Assembly: GCA_963835135.1 (NCBI GenBank)
Contig: CAWIEF010000003.1
Span: 1,488,001-1,552,000, forward strand
DNA length: 64,000 bases
DNA from: JAVVHH01 sp963835135
GTDB taxonomy: Bacteria; Pseudomonadota; Alphaproteobacteria; Acetobacterales; Acetobacteraceae
Direction: 5' to 3'
Numbering within the stretch: the first letter of the stretch is position 1; each line of letters starts with the position of its first letter. The notes beneath the pieces were generated by a model. It worked only from the letters and a program-made list of their open reading frames with translations, made no database searches and was not told the origin of the DNA. Made by a program: the position numbers and the translations under genes. Shown here piece by piece: positions 34,756 through 43,200 of this stretch.

Positions 34756-35324
34756 TACCCGTGCCGCCAGGCCAGCGCGATGCCGATGGCGCCGAGGCCG
34801 AACACGACCGGGACCAACGGCCACTGCAGCAGGGCGATGGCGGCAAACGTGGCCACGATCAACACGACCGGGACGACCCCGGTCGCGGACCGGCGGGCGG
34901 CGCGCAGGCCCATGGCGCCGGTCAGCCCGACCGCTGCGGCTGCAACACCGGTGAGTGCGGCATGGACCGCCGGGATGCCGGCCAGGTGCGAGAAGCCGAT
35001 CCCGAGCCCGATCAGCAGCAACCCCGGCGGCACCAGCATCGCCACCGCACCCACCACCGCGCCCGCCCCGCCATGCAGCTTGTAGCCGAGCCAGATCGAG
35101 AGGTTGAGCACGTTGACGCCGGGGAACACCTGGCAGAGCGCCAGCCCGGTCAGAAACTCCGGCTCGGTCATCCAGCCCCGCTCGTGCACGACCCGGCGCA
35201 TCATCCAGCCGCTCACCCCGCCGCCGAAGCTGGTCAGGCCGATCGTGACGATGAGGTGCGCATAGTCGGCGAGCGTGCAAGGCGGTTCATGGGGGCTTGG
35301 CAGCCCGGGGCTGTTGACGGTCAC
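34755..35324 (-). CDS. chrA: Chromate transporter, N-terminal half protein (short-chain CHR)
   Basis: A 189-residue CHR-domain membrane protein. LIVTIGLTSFGGGVSGWMMRRVVHERGWMTEPEFLTGLALCQVFPGVNVLNLSIWLGYKLHG is the family core with the FGG and PG motifs. A GTG start is used and the gene is translationally coupled to the second half. Together the two make a full-length ChrA equivalent. Opposed to radC across a 75-bp divergent gap. Confidence 0.88.
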   Translation of the reverse strand: MTVNSPGLPSPHEPPCTLADYAHLIVTIGLTSFGGGVSGWMMRRVVHERGWMTEPEFLTGLALCQVFPGVNVLNLSIWLGYKLHGGAGAVVGAVAMLVPPGLLLIGLGIGFSHLAGIPAVHAALTGVAAAAVGLTGAMGLRAARRSATGVVPVVLIVATFAAIALLQWPLVPVVFGLGAIGIALAWRHG

Positions 35325-35399
35325 GCTTTCGAGAGCTTACAACTACTGGTACATGGTCGGTGGAATCTTTCTACCGGCATCGTTCGGCGGAAAACCCGC

Positions 35400-36098
35400 A
35401 TGGAACAGGCCCAACCCAAAGCCGTCGACAAACCTTTTAGCAGCACTGGCCCGTATGGCCATCGGTCCCGCATGCGCGGGCGCCTGCTCTCGGGCGAGTC
35501 GGCGCTGGCCGATTACGAGATCCTCGAGATGCTGTTGTTCCTCGGCATCCCGCGCAAGGACACCAAGCCCCTGGCGAAAGGATTGATCAACGAGTTCGGC
35601 AGCTTGGCCGGCGTGATCGGGGCGGAGCGAGACGCGCTGGCGACGGCCGGGCTACCGGCGCCGGCAGTCGAGGCGCTCGACTTGGTCGTCGAAGCGGCGA
35701 CGTACCTGGCCCGGCCGGAGCTGATCAAACGCAAGGTGCTGGCGGACCTGCCTTCGCTCGAGCGGCATCTCGAGATCGACGAGCGCACCACGCGGCCGCC
35801 GGGCTTCAGCGCCCTGCTGCTCAACAATCGCAACCAGCTCCTGGGCGAGCCCGATTGGCCGGCCGACATCGCGCCGGCCGATCTGGCGCGTGAGCTGATG
35901 CGGCAGGCGCTGGACCAGCACGCCACGGCGACGATCCTGCTGCGCAATGCCGGCGACGTATCGCCCAAGATCGGCGCGGCTGACCGGGCGCTGCATACCG
36001 AGGTGCAGCGGGCTGGCGGCCCGCTGAGCGTCGTTGTGCACGACCTTATCGTGATGGGGCGCGGCGATTGGCTGAGCCTGCGGCAGCGCGGGCATTGA
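35400..36098 (+). CDS. RadC-like protein with degenerate JAMM motif
   Basis: A 232-residue RadC homologue. The N-terminal part is normal (HRSRMRGRLL, LADYEILEMLLFLGIPRKDTKPLAKGLINEFGSLAGVI). The JAB/MPN part is altered. Where RadC has HNHPSGDPxPSxxD, this has RNAGDVSPKIGAAD at residues 172-185, so both metal-binding histidines are lost and only the final Asp remains. The upstream Glu region is also changed. It is therefore unlikely to bind catalytic zinc. The next gene is an intact RadC overlapping it by four bases, so a pseudo-enzyme partner is plausible. Start ATG 35400; the longer upstream frame is a shadow of the chromate transporter. Confidence 0.85.
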   Translation: MEQAQPKAVDKPFSSTGPYGHRSRMRGRLLSGESALADYEILEMLLFLGIPRKDTKPLAKGLINEFGSLAGVIGAERDALATAGLPAPAVEALDLVVEAATYLARPELIKRKVLADLPSLERHLEIDERTTRPPGFSALLLNNRNQLLGEPDWPADIAPADLARELMRQALDQHATATILLRNAGDVSPKIGAADRALHTEVQRAGGPLSVVVHDLIVMGRGDWLSLRQRGH

Positions 36099-37192
36099 AG
36101 TCGCTCTGGCCCTGGAAGCGGGCGGCCAAGCCCATCCTGCCTGAGAGCGGGCCGGTGTTCGATGCGTCGATCGACTTGGATCCGGCCAGCATGGGGCCTG
36201 GCGTGACGGCCGAGGGGGTGCGGGCCGCGGTCGCCGGTCTGCCCGGCGCGGGGTGGGTGAGCGTGGAGCCGCACGCGGGCGCGGCGCTGGAGGTTCGCGT
36301 GTTCCAGGCCGGCTCGGGCTTCGAGGCGATCGGAGCAGCGTGGGACCAGGTGCGGCAGGAGATCGAGGGCGCGATCCGGTCGGTCAGCGCCATAGGCGGC
36401 TGGAGCACCGCAGCCCCGGTCCGTACCGGGTTCGCCGAATCGGCGACGCAGTTCGACGCGCTGGAGCAGCTCACGGCTTTGGCCGCCACGCGTCGGGAGC
36501 CGGCATCACGGGCCAAGCGGAAGCGCCCCGAACTGCCACCCCCTCTGTCGACCCCAACGCCGGCCCCCATCCCCGCTCCGGCACCGGACGACGACGTCTT
36601 CCGCCTCTCGCGGCTTCTGGCGCTCGTGTTGCCGGTGGATGGGCGGGAGCCGGCCGCCGCGGCGGTGCGGCGGTTCGGCAGCTTTGCCGCGGTGTTGGCC
36701 GCCCCCGAGGCGGAACTGCGACGCGTTCCGGGACTCGGGGTGCACAGCATCGCGGCCATAAAGCTGGTCCATGCTGCGGCCATCCGGCATGCGCGCGCCG
36801 GGCTGACTGGCCGGCCGGTGCTCGATGATCCCAAGCGGCTGGCCGACTATCTGTCCGCCGCTCTGGCGCGCGAACGGATCGAGCAGTTTCGCATCCTGTT
36901 CCTCGATGCGGACGGCCTGTTGAAGGCCGACGAGGTGCAGGCGCAAGGGACCGTGAACCACACGCCGGTCTATCCGCGCGAGGTCGTCCGCCGCGCGCTG
37001 GCGCTGGAAGCGACCTCGCTGATACTGGTCCACAACCACCCGAGCGGCGACCCGGCCCCTTCGCGGGACGACATCGACATGACGCGCCAAGTCAAGCAAG
37101 CGGCCGCCGTGCTGCAGATCGGCTTGCGCGACCACGTCATCATCGGAAACGGGCGATGGCTGAGCTTCAAGGATGAAGGATTGCTGGACTGA
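36095..37192 (+). CDS. radC: RadC family protein with long N-terminal extension
   Basis: A 365-residue protein. Residues 167-365 are a complete RadC: helix-hairpin-helix-like LRRVPGLGVHSIAAIKL, then EVQAQGTVNHTPVYPREVVRRAL and the full JAMM motif HNHPSGDPAPSRDD at residues 313-326. Residues 1-145 match no family I recognise; they contain FDASIDLDPASMGPGVTAEGVR and look partly folded. A Pro-rich linker (146-164) joins the two. TTG 36095 overlapping the previous stop is the likely start; TTG 36068 is an alternative. RadC proteins have a metalloprotease-type fold; a repair function is doubtful. Confidence 0.88.
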   Translation: MKSLWPWKRAAKPILPESGPVFDASIDLDPASMGPGVTAEGVRAAVAGLPGAGWVSVEPHAGAALEVRVFQAGSGFEAIGAAWDQVRQEIEGAIRSVSAIGGWSTAAPVRTGFAESATQFDALEQLTALAATRREPASRAKRKRPELPPPLSTPTPAPIPAPAPDDDVFRLSRLLALVLPVDGREPAAAAVRRFGSFAAVLAAPEAELRRVPGLGVHSIAAIKLVHAAAIRHARAGLTGRPVLDDPKRLADYLSAALARERIEQFRILFLDADGLLKADEVQAQGTVNHTPVYPREVVRRALALEATSLILVHNHPSGDPAPSRDDIDMTRQVKQAAAVLQIGLRDHVIIGNGRWLSFKDEGLLD

Positions 37193-37280
37193 CATCCTTC
37201 TGACCCAAAAGCTTCACCGTTCCGGCATCGGCAGCGCCACCTCGGCTTTCCTAGACCGGGTCGCCGATAAGGAGGCTCGA

Positions 37281-37871
37281 TTGAGCGGTGAGACGGTACG
37301 ATGGGGTGCAACACAGAGCGCAGGGGTCGCGCTCTTCCTAAAACGCTGGCTGGCCAATCCGCTGCAAATGGGCTCGGTGGTGCCGTCGTCGCCGGCGCTG
37401 TGCCGCCGGGTCGCGGCGCAGATACGGTTGGGGCCGGGGGAGCGGGTGCTGGAGCTCGGGGCCGGCACCGGCGTTGTGTCGCGGGCGCTGCTGGACAGCG
37501 GGCTGGCGGCGAGCCGGCTGACCGTGGTCGAGATCGTGCCGTCGATGGCCGAGCATCTGCGGGCCATGTTGCCGGGCGTCGATGTGATCGAAGGCGACGC
37601 CCGCGCGCTCGCCACCCTGATTCCACCGGCCCAGCATGGCCGGATCGGCACCGTGATCTGTGGGGTTCCGCTCGTGCTGCTTCGGCTGCAGGAGCAGCGC
37701 CGTTTCATCGACGCGATCGAGGCGGTCGCTCCAGGACGAGGCTTCCTGCATTACAGTTATTGCGCGACGTCGCCGCTGCCGTGGCGCAAGCACGGGCTGT
37801 CGGCCAAGCGGGAGGCCTGGACACCGCTCAACATTCCACCGGCGAGCGTATGGCGCTATAACCTCGAGTGA
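37281..37871 (+). CDS. Class I SAM-dependent methyltransferase (PmtA-like)
   Basis: A 196-residue methyltransferase. SAM motif I VLELGAGTGVVSRALL and motif II-like VVEIVPSMAEHLRAMLPGVDVIEGDAR are clear. LFLKRWLANPLQMGSVVPSSPALCRRV at the N-terminus is typical of the alphaproteobacterial phospholipid N-methyltransferase group. The PmtA target would be phosphatidylethanolamine; the assignment is by resemblance. TTG 37281 is preferred because AAGGAGG lies five bases upstream, while the longer frame from ATG 37173 has no comparable site and overlaps radC. Confidence 0.8.
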   Translation: MSGETVRWGATQSAGVALFLKRWLANPLQMGSVVPSSPALCRRVAAQIRLGPGERVLELGAGTGVVSRALLDSGLAASRLTVVEIVPSMAEHLRAMLPGVDVIEGDARALATLIPPAQHGRIGTVICGVPLVLLRLQEQRRFIDAIEAVAPGRGFLHYSYCATSPLPWRKHGLSAKREAWTPLNIPPASVWRYNLE

Positions 37872-37899
37872 ACCCGTCTTCTCTGCCGGCCGAGGTCCC

Positions 37900-39363
37900 A
37901 TGAACGTCACGATGCCCGTCGAGCGGCCCGAGATCAGCATCGATACCGGCATGATCGTGCCGGTGATCCTATCCGGCGGTTCTGGCTCGCGTCTGTGGCC
38001 GGTGTCGCGCGAGAGCTTTCCCAAGCAGCTGTGGCCGTTGGTCAGCGAATACACCATGCTGCAGGAGACGGCGCGCCGCGGGGTGGGGCCCTCGTTCAGC
38101 GCGCCCGTCGTCGTCTGCAATCAGGAGCACCGGTTCCTGGTCGCCGAGCAGATGCGGGCGTGCGGCATCGAGAATGCCACCATCATGCTCGAGCCAGTCG
38201 GGCGGAACTCGGCCCCGGCGATCACCGCGGCGGCGATCATGGTCGCCGAAAGCGATCCGGACGCGGTGTTGTGGATGATGGCGGCCGACGCGGTGATCGA
38301 ACGGACCGACGCGCTGATGGCGGCCCTCGACAAGGCGGTCGTCGCCGCACGGGCCGGCCGCATCGTGACGTTCGGCATGCAGCCGCACCGGGCCGAAACC
38401 GCCTATGGCTACATCGAGGTCGGCGAGGAGCTGCACGACGCCCCGGGCGTGCACGCAGTCGGGCGCTTCCTCGAGAAGCCGAACGCGACGCTCGCGGCCG
38501 AGCTGGCAGCGTCGGGCAAGCACCTTTGGAACTCCGGCATGTTCGTCTTCACCGCCAGTACGCTGCTGAGCGAGATGGAGCGGTACGCGCCGGAGGTGGT
38601 GAGCGCCGCGGGCCAGGCCGTGGCCGCCCGCACCCAAGATCTCGACTTCTGCAGGCTCGACCCGGTGCGCTTCGCCGCCTCCCCGGACATCAGCCTCGAC
38701 TACGCCGTCGCCGAGCGGACCTCGCGGGCCGCCGTCATCCCGGCCGATCTCGGATGGTCGGACGTCGGCAGTTGGGACGCGCTGTGGGAGCGGCTGCCGA
38801 AGGACGACCGGGGCAACGCCGCAGTGGGCGACGTCGTGCTGGAGGGAGCGACCAACTGCCTGGCGCGGAGCGACGGCGTGCTGACCGCCGTGGTGGGCCT
38901 GGACGACGCGATCGTGGTCGTGACGAAGGACGCCGTGCTGGCGATGCACAAGGACCGGGCGCAGGACGTCAAGAAGATCGTCGAGCGGCTCCGCCGCGCC
39001 AAGCGGCACGAGGCCGTCGCGCATAACCGCATGTATCGGCCGTGGGGCTTCTACGAGAGCCTCATCATGGGCGACCGCTTCCAGGTGAAGCGGATCGTAG
39101 TCTCGCCGGGACAGAAATTGTCGCTGCAGAAGCACTATCACCGCGCCGAGCACTGGGTGGTCGTCAGCGGCGTGGCGCTGGTCACGCGAGACGAGGACGA
39201 GGTGTTCGTGCGGGAGAACGAGAGCATCTACCTGCCGCTCGGGTGCACGCACCGGATGGCCAACCCGGGCAAGATCCCGCTGACGCTGATCGAGGTCCAA
39301 TCCGGCAGCTACCTCGGCGAGGACGACATCGTCCGCCTCGAGGACACGTATGGCCGCGCCTGA
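37900..39363 (+). CDS. manC: Mannose-1-phosphate guanylyltransferase / mannose-6-phosphate isomerase
   Basis: A 487-residue bifunctional enzyme making GDP-mannose. The N-terminal nucleotidyltransferase has ILSGGSGSRLWPVSRESFPKQ and NSGMFVFTASTLLSEM; the C-terminal cupin has RPWGFYESLIMGDRFQVKRIVV, then LQKHYHRAEHWVVVSGVALV. Start at ATG 37900. It supplies activated mannose for the glycosyltransferase genes immediately downstream, probably for capsule, exopolysaccharide or LPS. The following gene overlaps its stop. Confidence 0.95.
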   Translation: MNVTMPVERPEISIDTGMIVPVILSGGSGSRLWPVSRESFPKQLWPLVSEYTMLQETARRGVGPSFSAPVVVCNQEHRFLVAEQMRACGIENATIMLEPVGRNSAPAITAAAIMVAESDPDAVLWMMAADAVIERTDALMAALDKAVVAARAGRIVTFGMQPHRAETAYGYIEVGEELHDAPGVHAVGRFLEKPNATLAAELAASGKHLWNSGMFVFTASTLLSEMERYAPEVVSAAGQAVAARTQDLDFCRLDPVRFAASPDISLDYAVAERTSRAAVIPADLGWSDVGSWDALWERLPKDDRGNAAVGDVVLEGATNCLARSDGVLTAVVGLDDAIVVVTKDAVLAMHKDRAQDVKKIVERLRRAKRHEAVAHNRMYRPWGFYESLIMGDRFQVKRIVVSPGQKLSLQKHYHRAEHWVVVSGVALVTRDEDEVFVRENESIYLPLGCTHRMANPGKIPLTLIEVQSGSYLGEDDIVRLEDTYGRA

Positions 39364-40712
39364 GGCGAGACGGCGGGGCGGCCGCCCCTGACCCTGTCGT
39401 TCTGGTCGACGCGCGCGCGCTACAGGGCGAGGCCGCGCCGGAGTTCTGGCCGTTGCTCGAGGCGGGCCGCGCGGCGCTGCCAGGGGTTCGCTGGGCCGGC
39501 CTAGTCGATCCCGCCGGGCCGGCGCTCGCGACCGGCCACTTCGACGCGGTGTATGCCAATGCATATGCGGCGGGAACCCCGTCCTGCTTCGTCCGCATCC
39601 AGCCCGGGCGCGGCGACCACCTCTTTGCCGCCAGGCTCCTGCTCCGCGACGATGTGCCGAGCGTGGCGATCGATCCGGTCGTCCCGCAGGACTGCCTCGA
39701 GCGGGAACTGGCCGCATATTGGCTGCGACGGTCGGTGCTGACGACGCGGGACCGGCTCTGGGCCGACGTGGCCGGCCTGGTTGGCGGTTGCTCGCCCCGC
39801 GGGCCCAGGCCGACCGTGGCGTTCGCCGCCGGCGCCGATCACGCACTCGCCCAGGCGATGGGATGCCGCGTGTTCGGGGCCGAGACCGTGCCGCTGCTGT
39901 CGCCGCGGTTCGGCCGGGCGCTGTTCATCATCGGCAACACGGCGGCGGATGGACCACTGATCGCGCTGCTCACGCGGTTCGGTGGCGACGTGGTGCTGAC
40001 GACCTCGTGCCTGCTGGCTGCCTATGGCAGCGCTGAGGCCACGGCGCTGGCGGAAGGGGAGTTGGGACGGGCGGTGCCCGCGGGCGAGGTGGCGCAATGG
40101 CGCGAGGGAATCGCGCGCCCGCCGGCGCTACTGCTCGGCGAGGTGGCCGCGGCGGCCCGCGACCTGTTCGTGCCCTCGGCGTGGCTCGCCGCGGAGATAA
40201 CGACCCGCTACGGCCGGGCTGCGACGGTGCTGCCGATCGCCGTTGCCGGTGCGGCGCCCGCGAGGGGCGTCGTCGCCGTGGCGGCCGGATTGCAGGCGGA
40301 GGCATGCGTCTGGGCGGTCGAGTTGCTGCGGTTCTGGGGGCGGGACGTCCGCCTGGTCCTCGATGGCCCGGTGGCAGAACGCGGGCGGCTGGCTGCGCTG
40401 GCGCAGCAGCTGCGGATCGGCGGGCTGATCGCGTTCGGAGCCGGCATGGGTGACGTCTCGATCGTGCTCGCCATGCGGGGTGGTCAAGCACGGGAGGCGG
40501 CGCTGGCGGCAGCAGCGACGCGGAACTGCGTGGCGAGCCAAAGCCTCGCCGAGACGGTCGGCGCGCCGCCCTGGGTGCGGACCGTGCCGGACCAGCCCAG
40601 CCCGCCCTTGCTGGCGGCCGCCATCCGCGACGCGCTCGACGCGCCGCCGCCCGATGCGGCTGCGTGGGTCGCGCGGCATGACCCGGCGGCGGTCGCCGCA
40701 TTGCTGGCGTGA
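39360..40712 (+). CDS. GT-B-like hypothetical protein of the glycosyltransferase operon
   Basis: About 450 residues between manC and a family 4 glycosyltransferase, both coupled to it by four-base overlaps. No ATG, GTG or TTG lies at a sensible N-terminus. CTG 39360, overlapping the manC stop (CTGA), fits the operon pattern. Alternatives are GTG 39243, which would overlap manC by 121 bases, or TTG 39453, which would drop a likely beta strand. The second half has Rossmann-like strands (TVLPIAVAGAAPARGVVAVAA, DVRLVLDGPVAERGRL). This suggests a GT-B fold related to the downstream enzyme, but no catalytic motif is sure. Confidence 0.65.
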   Translation: MRRDGGAAAPDPVVLVDARALQGEAAPEFWPLLEAGRAALPGVRWAGLVDPAGPALATGHFDAVYANAYAAGTPSCFVRIQPGRGDHLFAARLLLRDDVPSVAIDPVVPQDCLERELAAYWLRRSVLTTRDRLWADVAGLVGGCSPRGPRPTVAFAAGADHALAQAMGCRVFGAETVPLLSPRFGRALFIIGNTAADGPLIALLTRFGGDVVLTTSCLLAAYGSAEATALAEGELGRAVPAGEVAQWREGIARPPALLLGEVAAAARDLFVPSAWLAAEITTRYGRAATVLPIAVAGAAPARGVVAVAAGLQAEACVWAVELLRFWGRDVRLVLDGPVAERGRLAALAQQLRIGGLIAFGAGMGDVSIVLAMRGGQAREAALAAAATRNCVASQSLAETVGAPPWVRTVPDQPSPPLLAAAIRDALDAPPPDAAAWVARHDPAAVAALLA

Positions 40713-41800
40713 TCCGCTTCGACATCTCCAAGCTGGTCGACGAGCCCCGCCGCTCGGGAATCCAGCGGGTCGAGCGCGAGTTGATCCGCCACTGGCCCGA
40801 CCGCGGCACCCTCCTGCCGTGCCGGTTCGAGGCGGGCGAGCTCCGCGCCCTGCCCTTGCAGATCCTCGACACGCTCTGCCTCGATGCCCCGCCCGGCGGC
40901 ATCGCCGCCGAGCGGGCCCGGCTGGCGCCGTTCCTGGCTGAACCGGGCCCGGTGGTGGAGCGCGGCGCAGGACCTCTGTTCTGCGCGGAGCTCTTCGACG
41001 ACCCGGCGCGCGCGGCGTACCACGCCGCCGAAGCCGCGAGCGCCGCGTGGCTGGTTTACGACTTCCTGCCGTGGCTGCGGCCCGAGTGGTTTCCAGCGGG
41101 GCCGGCGAACCGGCTGATGCCCTACCTGCACGCCATGCGCAGCGTTGCGCGTCGCGGCTTCATCAGCGCGGCCACGCGGCGGGATTGCGCGGCCATCCTG
41201 TGCCGGGCGGAGCCCGGGCCGGTGCTGACGCTCGGGGCGGACGGGCTCGGGCTGGACCGGCAGGCGTTCCGCCCCGAACGGCGGGACATCGTGCTGCTCG
41301 GGACGATCGAGGCGCGGAAAAATGCCGCGGCGGCGCTGGGCGCGGCGGAGCGCCTGTGGCGGGAGGGGCTTGAGTTCCGGCTCGTGCTGATCGGGGCGGT
41401 CGAGCAGGACGCGCTGGCGGAGCAGGCGCTGCTGCGGCGCATGGCGGGTGAGGCGCGGCTGGTGTGCCTCGGTGCAGCGCCGGACTCGGTCGTGCGGGCG
41501 ACTCTGGGCCAAGCGCGGGCGCTGCTCTTCCCCAGCGAGGGCGAAGGGTTTGGGTTGCCGCCGATCGAGGCGCTCTACTGCGGCATCCCGGTGATCGTGG
41601 CGGCCGGGTTGCCGGCGCTGGAAACAGTGCCGGCGCTGGGACAGATCCGCTTGTCGCCGCCGGATATGGACGGCGTGGCGGCGGCGCTCCGGACAGTGTT
41701 CGACGAACGGCACGCCGCCCGCCTCTGGGCCGAAGCCGCGCGCGTGCGGCTCGGGACCTGGCGGGAGTTCGCCGAGGCGGTCGCGGCGTGGCTCGGTTAG
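40709..41800 (+). CDS. Glycosyltransferase family 4 (GT-B)
   Basis: A 363-residue glycosyltransferase. The opening MIRFDISKLVDEPRRSGIQRVERELIRHW is typical of mannosyltransferase-like proteins in polysaccharide clusters. The C-terminal donor site reads LLFPSEGEGFGLPPIEALYCGIPVIV, with the EX7E-type glutamates. GTG start overlaps the previous stop by four bases. It probably uses GDP-mannose made by ManC (inference). Its stop shares TTAG with the convergent amidase stop. Confidence 0.88.
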   Translation: MIRFDISKLVDEPRRSGIQRVERELIRHWPDRGTLLPCRFEAGELRALPLQILDTLCLDAPPGGIAAERARLAPFLAEPGPVVERGAGPLFCAELFDDPARAAYHAAEAASAAWLVYDFLPWLRPEWFPAGPANRLMPYLHAMRSVARRGFISAATRRDCAAILCRAEPGPVLTLGADGLGLDRQAFRPERRDIVLLGTIEARKNAAAALGAAERLWREGLEFRLVLIGAVEQDALAEQALLRRMAGEARLVCLGAAPDSVVRATLGQARALLFPSEGEGFGLPPIEALYCGIPVIVAAGLPALETVPALGQIRLSPPDMDGVAAALRTVFDERHAARLWAEAARVRLGTWREFAEAVAAWLG

Positions 41801-43200
41801 GCGGGATCGACCGGGCTGGGCGGCGTACCGCCGGCCTCGATCGCCTCGCCGGCCTGTAGGCAGAGGTCTTCGCGGTAGCGGGCGGCAATGACCTGGACGC
41901 CAACGGTGGTCTGGCCGGCCATGCCCGTCGAGACGGTCAGGCCCGGGAGGCCCATCGCCGGCAAGCCGGTCTGGACGAGTTGGGCCGCCAGCACGCGGTC
42001 GAACTCGGTCAGGTCGAGGTCGGAGGGGAACGGCAACTCGCCGGAAACGGGCAGCACGAGGACGGCGTAGCGGTCGAGCAGCAGCGACCAAGCGCGGCAG
42101 ATCGGCATGCGGGCCTGCAACGCCCGTGCCACCACGTCGGGCGGCATCTCCGGAGCGTGGCGCTTGAAGCCGGCCAGGACGGCGACTGCACCGGGATCGC
42201 CCTCGCGGTCGACCATGGCGCTGAAGGCGTCCAACCCGTCGCCGAGCCAGAGCTTGGCGTTGAGTTCGGTCGACTCCCGCATCGAGGGCACGTCGTCGAT
42301 CAGTTCGACCTCCCACCCAGCGGCCTCGAGGCGGCGGCCGGCATCAGTCAGCGCGGCCTCGACCTCGGGGACAATGGCCATGCCGCCGGGGCGAAGGCAC
42401 AGCGCGGCCAGGCGGGGCCGGGGCGGACCCTCGAGCGGGACCGGCGCAAACCAGGGGTCACGGGGGTCGGGCGCGGACATCGCCTCGAGCCCGAGCCGCA
42501 CATCGTCGATCGTGCGGCCGATGGGGCCGGAGACGGCCATCAGTTGCGGGCCGATGGTGCGGTCGGGGCCGGAGGAGTTCCACGCGGGGACGCGTCCGAG
42601 GCTGGGGCGCAGCCCGTGCACGCCGCAGGCATAGGCCGGATAGCGGATGGACCCGGCGATGTCGGTGCCGTGGGCGAGCGCGCCGATGCCGGCCGCCACG
42701 GCGGAGGCGGCGCCGCCGGACGAGCCGCCCGGCGTGCGGCTGGGGTCGCGCGGGTTAAGGGTGCGGCCATGCAGTTGATTGTCGGTGAACCAGCGCAGCG
42801 AGAAGGCCGGCGCATTGGTGCGCCCGAGCAGGACGGCGCCGGCCCGGCGGAGATTGGCGACGACCGGGCTGTCGGCCGTGGCGATCAGGTCACGCTGCAT
42901 CCTGAGGCCGTTGGTGGTGGCGTAGCCGATCTGGTCCACGTTCACTTTGACCGTCACGGGAACACCGCCCAGCGCACCGACGTCCTCCCCGCGGGCGATC
43001 CGGGCATCGATCGCGTCGGCGGCCGCGAGAACCTCGTCGGGCCGATGCTCGATGACGGCGTTGATAGCGGGATTGACCGCATCGAGACGGTCCAGCGCCG
43101 ACTGCGCAGCCTCCCGGGCCGAAACCGCCTTCCAGCGGATGCGGTCGGCAAGTTGGGTGGCGCTCAGGCGCCAGAGGTCGGCAGGGTTGTTGTCCGTCAT
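41797..43200 (-). CDS. Amidase (amidase-signature family)
   Basis: A 467-residue amidase. Triad elements: Lys in GVPVTVKVNVDQIG, the PGGSSGGAASAVAAG block and the nucleophile in GTDIAGSIRYPA. This one is distinct from the AtzE-type enzyme at 5.3 kb and lacks its GENAH region. Start ATG 43200 overlaps the upstream transporter stop by four bases, so the two are one transcription unit. The substrate cannot be deduced. The longer frame upstream of the ATG is a shadow of the transporter. Confidence 0.9.
   Translation of the reverse strand: MTDNNPADLWRLSATQLADRIRWKAVSAREAAQSALDRLDAVNPAINAVIEHRPDEVLAAADAIDARIARGEDVGALGGVPVTVKVNVDQIGYATTNGLRMQRDLIATADSPVVANLRRAGAVLLGRTNAPAFSLRWFTDNQLHGRTLNPRDPSRTPGGSSGGAASAVAAGIGALAHGTDIAGSIRYPAYACGVHGLRPSLGRVPAWNSSGPDRTIGPQLMAVSGPIGRTIDDVRLGLEAMSAPDPRDPWFAPVPLEGPPRPRLAALCLRPGGMAIVPEVEAALTDAGRRLEAAGWEVELIDDVPSMRESTELNAKLWLGDGLDAFSAMVDREGDPGAVAVLAGFKRHAPEMPPDVVARALQARMPICRAWSLLLDRYAVLVLPVSGELPFPSDLDLTEFDRVLAAQLVQTGLPAMGLPGLTVSTGMAGQTTVGVQVIAARYREDLCLQAGEAIEAGGTPPSPVDPA

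Noticed and set aside
34761..35399. Upstream extension of the first RadC-like gene
   Set aside because: It is antisense to the chromate transporter and has no RadC sequence; ATG 35400 fits the RadC N-terminus.
36068..36094. TTG 36068 as the start of the second RadC
   Set aside because: Would overlap the first gene by 31 bases; TTG 36095 fits the recurring four-base overlap. Not fully excluded.
37969..39846. 625-aa minus-strand frame opposite manC
   Set aside because: No domain signal, crosses two genes of a coherent plus-strand operon.
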